Assembly (NCBI RefSeq): GCF_032362555.1
Contig: NC_083508.1
Coordinates: 6,911,001-6,975,000, forward strand
Length of the DNA stretch: 64,000 bases
Origin: Amyelois transitella
Lineage: Eukaryota; Arthropoda; Insecta; Lepidoptera; Pyralidae
Direction of reading: 5' to 3'
Part shown: positions 11,448 through 23,400 of the stretch, one piece after another
Numbering within the stretch: position 1 is the stretch's first letter
Layout: the number at the start of each line of letters is the position of its first letter
The notes under the pieces: model-generated
What the model saw: only the letters and a program-made list of their open reading frames with translations
Databases searched by the model: none
Told to the model about the DNA's origin: nothing
Made by a program: the position numbers and the translations under genes

Positions 11448-14400
11448 ATGAAATTCTTGTTTGTATTTGTATTTTCTGTTTCTTTTTATAAATCATGTGC
11501 ACAAAATGTTTATGAGCAAGGTAAGTAAAAAACTTGATAATTTCTAAATACTAATAAATTAAGTTCTACGTAACTTAAAAAAATATCACGCGCCACATAA
11601 GAAGGTGCCACACACTGCTTTTCGCGCGTTTATTAAACTTAATAAACCTTGTCTACATAAAATACTTATGTAAGTAAGTACTTACTTATTAAACTAGGTA
11701 TTTTAAATTTAAATTTACCTTACCTTACCTTCTTATTCTGAAACTAAGTTTTAATGTTCAGACCATCGCGTCGTATAACTGAGATTTATATCATCACAGA
11801 GAGGTGTGCTCTGCTGTTCACCGTTCTAGTTGGACTACGGGGCCTTTATTACCTAATCTTTGTAACATTGGTTATCGGAACTTTAGAACCACTCCATCTG
11901 TTTACCATGGATGTCGTAATAGCTGGGGATTTAACCGGAATAACCCTGGGAGAAAAGTAGATGAGGTGTGCTTAGGTACCTTTGTTACCTGTTACTTTTA
12001 TTACAGTTGAAGCAGTGTTAGAGCGCACTGCGGAACTGCCTTGCAATGTAAGTGCGGAAAATGAAAATGACAAACTGATTGTCCTTGCCTGGTATAAAGA
12101 TGGAGAGTCGACTGCATTCTACAGGTGAAATATTATTTTGAACACTTATCAATTATAAAATACTTACTTTTGTGAAACCCTTATTGCACTTAGCTATTTT
12201 ATACCTATCATCAGCAAATAGCAAATTCTTAACTAATTTGCGTTAAACTTAGGTATGAAGTGGATGTATGGTGTCATGCTTAAGGTTAATTATTAAATTA
12301 AGTACCTATAGGTTGTGACAGAAGATATTAAAATAGCATTCTAGTTTGTTGCAAGGCATTATGTACGAGTTAGTGTAGGTACCTAGGTATTATAATATTT
12401 GTTTACTGCATAAGTAACGTAGTCAACATCACCATGCTTCTCTTTTGTGGTTCTACAGTATTGACAGTTAATTCGTTATTTCTTTTTAGTATTGGTTGTT
12501 TTATACTAAGTAAGAATTTATAAGGACTTTTGGGCTTTAGGAAAACCTAAGTCAAATTTACAAATATAATTAGTGTGACCTACGGGCCAATTCATGAACA
12601 ATTTGATAAATCTGTTTTATCTTCTCTCGCACCCTTCTTCAATGCCCTGATGATGTATAAGCCTTCATTCATACCTTATTTCACGAAAAAGCTCCACTGG
12701 ACCAAGTGGCTATCAGATCAAGCTCCTTATGATAATATTCTGCCTCAGCAGTCGAGACCTGCGCGTGGGCAACGGCACTGTTTCGTCAGCGGACAAGCGG
12801 TACCGACTCGTCAACTCCGGGGATGTGGACCAAGTTATTCTGCAAATCCTTGATACTCGAACATCGGATGCAGGTCGATACATGTGCCACGCTGACTTCG
12901 CATCCAGTCCTGCACTTAAGACTTACATTGAACTCGCGGTCATAGGTAGGTTTTTCCAAAAGAATTATGTCTCCTAACGTAATAAATTATAAACAAGTCA
13001 ACAAGATTACATCTCCTATTTGTAATGTCGAATAAGGTCTTTGTATGGAGATTCCTGTTCACCACGTTAAAATTATGTCTATGTTTGGTCGCTATTACCT
13101 ACCTGTAATAGATGAATATAATTATAATAATAGATATACATATATTTTATGTGGGCATGTCAATTAACTTTACCTATAGGTAAAGGTACACATAACCAGA
13201 AGAGAATATGTATATAGGTACCTACCCAACTCAATATACGAGATATGCCTAACTCAACATTTATCCATAAGTTTTTGACCAGTATATTTTTAAATAAAAA
13301 AATATAATGAAGCTCAGCGTCCGTTTCGCCGACTATTGACCCACCTAACAAAATAGCGCAGAGTTTGGTTAATTGATCCACGCGGACTAATGAGGAAGCA
13401 GACGCCACCGGAACAATTCTCTCTATTAAACAATTAAACCATGTAAATATTACTATATATAGGTACTATACTATTAATACTATACCCAAATAGGGATAGT
13501 TCTTTTTACTGTAGTGAAACCAGTACATATGTATAAACATTCAATGGATACGTCACGTTACTCATATGACATACGTACCAACTAGCTAATATAGCAAAAG
13601 TGGTAACCAAGTACACCACTCTCATCATCGTTATCTTAGCTAATTATAAGACGTTCCGGAAAAAGCAGGGTAGAAAAGCCATTCATTTTATGGGACTAGG
13701 TAGGTACTTCCACAAACTAGGTGCCGTGTGGTTCCCGGCACGAATAGAAAAAGAATAGGACCACTCCAATTCACGGATGTCGTAAAAGGTGACTAAGGGA
13801 TAGGCTTATAAACTTGGGATTCTTTTTTAAGGTGATGGGCTAGCAACCTGTCACTCTTTGAATTTCTCAATTTTATCATTAAGCCGAATAGCTGAACGTG
13901 GCCTATCAGTCTTTTAAAGACTGTTGGCTCTGTCTACCCCGCAAGGTATATGGACGTGACTATATGCATGTACTTCCAAAAGTGTATCTTCTATGGCGAA
14001 ATGCCCTTTAACATCTAGCAGGAAGGCCTATGTTATTCTTTGTATATGTCCAAAAACATGAAAAAGAAATCTTATTGGAGTGATAATAACGCATTCACAG
14101 AGCCACCGAAACAACTTTGGGTGATCTATGAAAATGGAAGCCGCGTGGCAACCTCGCGGGCGGGCGCCAATACCAGCAGAAACATCGGCCCATTTTATGT
14201 TGGCGACACTATACAGTTATATTGTGTTGCGTACAAGGGTGAGTCTACTAGAATTTTTATTCTACACATCAAGAATACCTACAATTTTTTTCTTTTTACT
14301 CGCATCCGAAATTTACTTTATATCATACTATATTCTACTGTAAGGGAAAAATAACTTTGAAGTTTTTCGAAGGAAGAATTGAATTGGGGAAAGCCATGAC

Positions 14401-17400
14401 GAATGTACTACGAGTACCAGTTTCAATATAAAACCGTTGCATTTGTATGAAAAGATTGATAAATGTGGGTGAAACAAAAGAAATATGCAAAGATTATGCT
14501 TACCTCTCTGGCAAAGAGGCGTGACATACTTACCTATATAAGCCTATATGCTTTACGGCTGATAGGTATTTTTACTTTTTTACTCACGCCTAGTTTCATT
14601 TATTTATTTTTGCATTTCTTCATAAATCTTTACATAACATACCTACATACATACATAAAATCACGCCTCTTACTCGGAGGGGTAGGCAGGGTCTACATCT
14701 TTCCACTTGCCACGATCTCTGCAAACATTCTTCGCTTCATCCACATTCATAACTCTTCATGCAAGTTCGGCGGTTTCGGGTACTTGACCTGACCCTTTGC
14801 CAGGACGTCCTTAATTTGATCAAGATACCCAGTCTAGGCCTTCCTACTCCGACCTTTCCCTCCACACTCTCCTTGTATATCTGCTTAGTCAACTTGCTTT
14901 CATTCATCCTCTCCACATGACCAAACCATTTTAACATACTTACCCTTTTCTATTCCTGTATTAATGTGGGACCAACACGCCCCTATGCACAGCCAGTCGA
15001 GCCTTTTTGGACAGTTTCTGGCTGCTCATAAAGGCATGCAAAGCTCCATTCACCATGTTACCCGCGTTCATTCTCCTTTCAATATCACATACATGTAGTG
15101 ACTGTAATCACTTTTTCATTTTAATTTTATCTGTTTGATTTTATTATTTACAAAAGTTTTACATTTATTATACAAAACTTTCTTTTACAAAATAAATATT
15201 TACATAGATTTTTATATACATCAATTGTTTAAATTTATGTTTACACTTGTCTTATTTTTGTTTACAATATTGTTTTAACTTTTATTTACAAACTTGATTA
15301 TTTTATATACAACTACTAACTTATTAATTTTAAGACTGATAATATCTAGTCAATAAATACATTGCATTATATAACTTACCTATGTGCTATAATGAATTTA
15401 CCCTTACATTTATATACCTACATATTTACATGTAACATTAATTTAAGTAGCCTAATAAATTATATACAAGATGCAATATATAAAGTGTGCAATATAGTTG
15501 TCATATAAAGTAAATAAATGTGTCATCGAGAAACAAGCAGACCGACAAACAAACAGACCATGTTGTACCGTAGCATAAGGAATTTTCTATTTAGCTGTAA
15601 CATGAGACGTGATTGCGTAACCGCTAACCGGTTTGACCGGTAGGCAGTCGCGCGGCGAGCACCCCGCTCCCGCGCACACGCATTCCCCTCAATCGTCTCT
15701 GGCCGGCCAGCGGCCAGTCTGAATATCAACTTGACGCGAGACGCATGCTTGCTTGTTCCTCGAACACTTAGCACAATAACGCGCTTATTTTTATTTCATA
15801 ACCACCTTCAGTTCATCTTTCGCTATTTCTCTGTCTGTGCACCTTCTTTCAAGTAAGCTTTGCCCACATTGCTTCATTGGTGACCCCCTTCGCTAACACA
15901 ATGTCGCAGTCGGATAGCGAGAACGAGAACAAAGGGAACGGAGAACGGTTTCACTTGAACCGTGTGGGTGTGAGAGTACCCCCTTTCTACCCATCAAAAC
16001 CAAAGCTGTGGTTTGCTTCGCTGGAAAGCCAATTTGCGCTTGCTGGAGTCACGTCGGATGCTACAAAATATCACTACGCAGTGTCCCATTTAGAACCTCA
16101 GTACATAGAAATCGTAGAAGATATCGTTGAAGGCCCAACTACGTCGAACAAGTACGAGACGCTGAAGTCGGAGCTTGTGAAAAGGCTGTCTGCGTCACGG
16201 GAGAAACAAGTTCAGCAACTGCTTCATCATGAAGAATTAGGTGATCGTAAACCGTCACAGTTTCTTCGGCGATTACGTGGATTGGCCGGTTCCGAAGTGC
16301 CAGACGACCTTCTTAGAACCCTCTGGGCTAGTCGTCTTCCTAGCAGTGTGCAGCCCATCATCGCGTCACAGGCCAGGATGAAGCTGGATGAAGTCGCTGA
16401 GCTTGCTGACCAGGTCCTGGATGCAGTGTCACCCAACGCGCAGGTAGCTGCAGTTTCGGCAAGTGGTGCAACAAATAACTCCACCGAAATTGCTGCGTTA
16501 ACACGGCAGATCGAAGCGTTAGCCGAGAAAGTCGAGCGTATGTCGCGGTCAAGTTCGAGAAAAATCGGACATTCTGCAAATCGTCGAGGTCGGTCATCTT
16601 CATCTACACGATCGCACTCAAATTACAGAAGACATCCGATCTGCTGGTTTCATTATAAGTTCGCCGATAAAGCAAATAGATGTGTGAAACCATGCGACTA
16701 TGCGGGAAATGTGACAGGCAGTCGGTAATGGCGGCCGACGACTGCCCAAGTGCCGGTCGCTTATTTGTTACGGATAAACACTCAAAGATACAATTTTTAG
16801 TGGATACGGGTAGCGATTTGTGCGTTTTCCCTCGTAAATATTTAAAAGAATGTCGAGCCAAAACAAATTTTGAATTATGTGCCGCTAACGGCTCTGTTAT
16901 AAATACTTATGGTTTTTATCATTTAGTTTTAAACTTAGGACTACGCCGTGATTTCCCTTGGCACTTTATAGTGGCCGATGTAACGAAGGCAATAATAGGC
17001 GTGGATTTTTTATCACACTACGATTTAATGGTAGATGTCAGAAATCAACGTGTTATAGATAATAAAACTATGCTTTCGTCTGTAGCTTCACTCGCTTTTA
17101 GTGCTGAAAACATTTCTTCGGTGAAGGTATCTTCTGGTTGCTCAGTGTATCACGAAATACTAACTCAATATCCCGAGATTACCCGCCCACCCGGAATACA
17201 TCGCACGGTACGTCACAATACCATCCACCATATCCGCACCACATCAGGTCCACCGGTTTCTTGCACACCACGTAGGCTCGCGCCTGATAAACTCAAGATA
17301 GCGAAGTCAGAGTTTGAGTCGATGTTGCAGAATGGTACCTGTCGGCCTTCGGAATCAGCATGGGCCTCACCGCTTCATCTAGCGCCCAAGAAGGACAACG

Positions 17401-20400
17401 GGTGGCGCCCTTGTGGCGATTACCGCATGCTGAATGCCCGAACAATACCCGACAGATACCCTATTAAACATATTCACGATTTTTCCCACTCCTTATCAGG
17501 CTGCACTGTCTTCTCTACCATTGATTTGGTGAAGGCCTACAACCAGATCCCGGTCGATCCAGACGACATCGCGAAGACAGCAATCACGACGCCGTTCGGT
17601 CTTTACGAATTTCCATTCATGACGTTTGGACTTCGTAATGCCGGACAGACGTTTCAGCGATTCGTCGATGAGATGCTGCGGGGCCTCGACTTCACCTATG
17701 CATATCTGGACGATTTTCTGGTCTTTTCGAAGGATCAAAAGACCCATGAAGAGCACCTTCGTCTACTCTTCGAAAGACTGAGGCAGTACGGCATGGTCGT
17801 CAACACGGCGAAGTGCATCTTTGGCGCGTCTGAGGTAACCTTTTTAGGATATCGAATTTCAGGTAAAGGTACCACACCCCTACCAGAGAAGGTCAAAGCC
17901 ATCAACAATTTCCCTGTTCCAAAGACGGTAAAAGAACTACGCCGCTTCTTGGGTATGGTGAACTTTTATCGTAGGTTTATTTCAGGCGCCGCTAAACAAC
18001 AGGGTCCTCTGAACGCACTGCTGACAGGATCAGTCAAAGGTTCACACCCGGTCAATATTACTGGTAAGTCACTCGAGGCTTTTAAAGCCTGCAAAGAAGG
18101 TCTGAGTCAGGCCGCCTTGCTGGCCCATCCCAAGTGTGACTCGAGATTAGCACTTGTTACTGATGCGTCGGACAGAGCTATTGGTTCGGTGCTACAGCAA
18201 CAGACTGATGATAAATCCTGGGAGCCTTTGGCATTTTTCTCTCGTGGGCTGAGTCCTTCCCAACAGAAGTACTCACCCTACGATCGAGAGCTACTCGCTA
18301 TTTACGAGAGTATAAAATATTTTCGACACATGCTCGAGGCTCGGGACTTTACAATATATACCGACCACAAGCCGCTGACCTTCGCATTTCATAATCGCAA
18401 GGAAAACTGCTCGCCTAGACAGTTCCGACACCTGGACCTGATCGCGCAGTTTACCACCGACATACGGCATATCAGCGGCAAAGACAATGTGGTAGCTGAC
18501 ACTCTCTCTCGAGTCGAGGAAATTTCCCAGCCCATTTCTCCAGAGGAGCTGGCTACCGCTCAACAGGCAGATCCAGAGCTGATACAACTCATGGGAGGTA
18601 CGACGTCATTGCACCTTAAAAAAGTCTCAGTTCCAGGTACCGGGACTCAATTGTTTTGCGACATCGGTATGGATATCACTCGACCATTTGTTCCAAGGAT
18701 GCTGCGTAAACGGGTGTTCGAAAGTCTTCATAGTCTTAGCCACCCTGGCGCTAATGCAACTGTCAAGCTGGTCTCCGAACGATATGTGTGGCCTGGAGTT
18801 CGAAGGGACTGTAGGAACTGGACGCGGGCATGTATAGCGTGCCAGAAATCCAAGGTCACCCGTCATAACAGTGCTCCCCTTGGTAGTTTCAAACTCCCCG
18901 CATCCCGCTTCAAATTTGTTCATATTGACCTGGTGGGACCCTTGCCTCCATCTCAGGGCTACAAGTACTGTCTTACTGCCATCGACCGCTTCACGCGTTG
19001 GCCTGAGGCAGTACCATTGGAAGAAATTACGGCCGAGGCAGTGGCGAGAGCACTGCTTAGTGGCTGGATTGCTCGGTTTGGTTGTCCTGCTGACATCGTG
19101 ACAGATCGTGGCAGACAGTTTGAGTCGGCATTATTCCGAGCTCTTTCACGGATCGCTGGATTTACACATCGCCGCACCACTGCTTATCACCCGGCCTGCA
19201 ATGGTCTCGTGGAAAGATTCCACCGGCAACTCAAGTCTGCCATAATCTGCCACGGTGATGGAAATTGGGTAGACTCTCTGCCGCTGGTGTTGTTAGGTGT
19301 CCGCAGCGCATTTAAGGAGGACTTACAGACTACTGCAGCTGAATTGGTGTATGGCGAAACTTTGCGTCTACCAGGTGAATTTTTGGATTCGGAGCCTGGC
19401 TGTACTCTTGATATGACTGAGTTCACCTCAAGACTTCGGAGTATAGTTCAGGGCTTAAAACCTTCACCTGGCTCTCGTCACGGTACAAAACGTCCAATTT
19501 TCGTTTTTAAGGAGTTAGCCACTTGCAGTCATGTGTTTCTGCGTGACTGTACTGTCGGCGGTGCCTTAAAACCAGCATACTCTGGACCATACGAAGTTCT
19601 ACAGCGTGACGACAAGGTTTTCACTATTCTGGTGAACGACAAAAAAGTCACGGTATCGATAGACCGGGTCAAGCCGGCCTACATACTTAGTGACCCCGAC
19701 ACTACACCATACACGCATACACCACAACCAAAGAAACACAACACAAGTACACACGTGATACCACCGGGAGATCAGAGCTTACCAGATCGCGAAGAAAATG
19801 TTTTCAGAACTAGATCAGGGAGAAAGGTTAGATTTCCCGACTTTTATCGCCCTTGACGGTCTCAAGAGGGGGCTGATGTAGTGACTGTAATCACTTTTTC
19901 ATTTTAATTTTATCTGTTTGATTTTATTATTTACAAAAGTTTTACATTTATTATACAAAACTTTCTTTTACAAAATAAATATTTACATAGATTTTTATAT
20001 ACATCAATTGTTTAAATTTATGTTTACACTTGTCTTATTTTTGTTTACAATATTGTTTTAACTTTTATTTACAAACTTGATTATTTTATATACAACTACT
20101 AACTTATTAATTTTAAGACTGATAATATCTAGTCAATAAATACATTGCATTATATAACTTACCTATGTGCTATAATGAATTTACCCTTACATTTATATAC
20201 CTACATATTTACATGTAACATTAATTTAAGTAGCCTAATAAATTATATACAAGATGCAATATATAAAGTGTGCAATATAGTTGTCATATAAAGTAAATAA
20301 ATGTGTCATCGAGAAACAAGCAGACCGACAAACAAACAGACCATGTTGTACCGTAGCATAAGGAATTTTCTATTTAGCTGTAACATGAGACGTGATTGCG

Positions 20401-23400
20401 TAACCGCTAACCGGTTTGACCGGTAGGCAGTCGCGCGGCGAGCACCCCGCTCCCGCGCACACGCATTCCCCTCAATCGTCTCTGGCCGGCCAGCGGCCAG
20501 TCTGAATATCAACTTGACGCGAGACGCATGCTTGCTTGTTCCTCGAACACTTAGCACAATAACGCGCTTATTTTTATTTCATAACCACCTTCAGTTCATC
20601 TTTCGCTATTTCTCTGTCTGTGCACCTTCTTTCAAGTAAGCTTTGCCCACATTGCTTCATACATATATGTACATAGCATATCAAAACATTTACAGGCAAA
20701 CCGCAGCCATCTGTTTTCTGGTGGTCCAAGAAGCGTATACTGAAAATCAAGGACGCGCTGACGCCGCTATCAGAGGAGCGCATGCGCAGCGACCTCACAT
20801 ACGGGCCCTTGGAGCGTGAAGACCACGGCCACGTGCTCACCTGCTTCGCCAAAAACAACGACCACACTACACCGCTATATATCGATGTTGTCATCAATAT
20901 GTTCTGTGAGTTGTCTATCTTTAATCGTGGTAACGGCTCCTAACTTAAGTATGGAACAATTTTCTACATTTTTTTTATCTTGTAGTAAAAGTATTCATTA
21001 GTAACTATGCACTATTTTATACCGACGAATACGTTACAATACGCAGTCAGGCTTGAACCTACTACTACAAAGCCTCTAATTTGCTGACGTTGACATTTTA
21101 TTTCCAGTTTAATAAAATATCCCATTTTTGTAGTGCCGCCAGCACTGGTAGCTCTACGCGACCCTGAAGGAAAGGATTTCAATGGTGGCCGAGTAGCGGC
21201 AGGTGACACCTTAGCGCTGCAGTGTCGAGTTATTGACGCCCGCCCCTCTCCTACGATCGTATGGAGACTGAATGAAGAAGTCATTCAACTGGAACAGAAT
21301 GTCACGGTTTATAATTATATAACGTTACTAATTAGTTTACGTTCAAAGTAATCTTCACATCTCATTCTTTTATTCAGTAAAAAGATAAAAGCAGTGATAA
21401 ATCTTCTGCATGGTTGCGCATTTGTCTTGTCATCTGCGGGTTACTTCGTGTAAAAATCTGATTCTCTCCAGCCCCCGTAGTATGGCATGCGCGACGTCCC
21501 TTTTTATCGACGATTATTACGATAAAACCCCTTTTTTAATTTATTACGATAAAAACGGGTCATGGGTGCGATAGAATCGTGCTTAAAGGCAGACTCAGAG
21601 CAATTTCCCAGGAACAAAACGCAACTAGGACTATTCAATAGGATGTTGATGACCCGAAGAGATTTTAGTCTTTCAAATATTTCTCTTATTGAGACTAACA
21701 AGTTTAGGTATTAAACTGTATTAAAAGTTATACAAACTTAAAGTGACTTATGTAATTTTTTTCCACAAATTCTAAACGATGTAGAGTTTATGGAATTAAA
21801 TACATTAAAAGTTTTTTCCAGATGGACACGGGTCAGCGGCTAGTAGTGAGCGACGTGCAATTGAACGTCAAGCGAGAACACGACGAGTCGCGAGTAACTT
21901 GTTGCGCGCCGGCCTATAGCCGGACTGAAAATCGGCTTGTGTGCGCCACACCGCTCGCGCTGCTAGTCTCGTGTGAGCCTCATTTCTTATTATGTCAAAA
22001 GCATCCGTGGAAATAATATATAAAATTACGTGTATTACTTTCATGCTTGGTGCTCATCCTAAACCTGTATAGTAGACACCCACTAAAGCACTCTGATAAA
22101 TTTTCATTCTTCATTTTAGACAAGCCTGTTTTACAAATAGTGGTCACAGAAGAATTAGACAACAACGTTCTGTATGCCGCAAAAGGCGCAACTGTAGTCC
22201 TAAAATGTGTCTTCGATGCGAACCCGGCTCCGTACTTAATCACATGGTTTCACGAGGTATAGAAATATTTTCGTTTATCTACCTTCTGTTACATCGAAAC
22301 TATTGATAGACTGCTTTTAATCTAAATAGGTTGTCCGTCAACTCGTTTATTCGTTAATTGCTTTAGACATGAGTTATTTAAAACATAGCTTCCTCCAAGC
22401 ATCAAATTAATGATGTATCAACGATTCATTTTTTTTACGGTTACAGGAAAATGAAGTATTTCGAGAAGACAGTCTTCCTCTGAAAGGTTTATTGGTGTTA
22501 GAGAACATAACAGTGGTAGAACAAGGGGAATACGCATGCGCTGCGGACAACGACGTGGGCTACGACTACAGCGAGCCTCTTGTTATCAACGTAACTTGTA
22601 TGTCTCAATATTTGTATTTATACTAATTTATATTTATTTGTATGATATGGTCGTTTCGTCTACTAACAGTTCGACGGAAATGTTATTCGTCATTGAATGA
22701 TTAGGCGATAGGGCATTACATCTTTGATCGATTGGTAGGTAAAAAAGGAGTCCATGCTGTCGATAAAATGAAGTCTTGTCGGCTGAAAGGCGGAAGATGA
22801 AATATGCCGTTCGTTGTGAACTGTTCGTTGGCCAAACGACTCTTTAAGAACAGGTTAAGAACTCAATAGTGATAGGCATGACCATAATCTTCTTCCTCCT
22901 CCTGGCGTTAGTCCAGGTTACATCCTCGCAAATGCAGGACTATTATCTTAACCTCTGGCGTTAGTCCAGGTTACATCCTCGCAAATGCAGGACTATTATC
23001 TTAACCTCTATTTCCTCTTCAAGACCCTGCTTATTGTAAGCGCGAAGATATAGTCCAATACGGGATCCGCGAAGAGGAGAGTGTGAACATAACCTGCGAA
23101 GTGGACGCCAATCCACCGCCCTCGTCGTACCGCTGGGTGGTCGTTAAGGACGCTGTTAACGCCAGCACACTACGGAACCACTCGCAGATCACAATGGACA
23201 CTGAGGAACCGGTACTGGTGTACCAGAGGCCAAATGACACCATGTATAGTGAGTAATTATACATTTTAGTGTAGTATTTTTATTGACGATTTACACAGGA
23301 CAATATTACATAGTCTTGTGACTTATACATATTAAAGTTTGGATAAAACGATTATCTTAACACTTGCTAAACATTTCTTTGAACACTATTACCTGCAGCC

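Larger units (their letters stand above)
15094..20659 (+). mobile_element. Complete Gypsy-type LTR retrotransposon
   Basis: The element is 5566 bp. It has 783-bp direct LTRs, gag and pol frames without stops, a polypurine tract AAGAGGGGG at 19864-19872, and a 4-bp target duplication TACA on both sides (15090-15093 and 20660-20663). Both LTRs start TGTAGTGAC and end CA. It lies in intron 4 of the Sidestep-like gene, in the same orientation. Domain order protease, reverse transcriptase, RNase H, integrase is that of Ty3/Gypsy. No envelope frame is present between pol and the 3' LTR. Equal-length LTRs that look identical by eye, together with open frames, imply a very recent insertion and possible activity. 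Confidence 0.95.

Noticed and set aside
15523-15774. 83-codon antisense frame, found again at 20306-20557
   Set aside because: It is wholly inside the two LTR copies and is duplicated only because the LTRs are.
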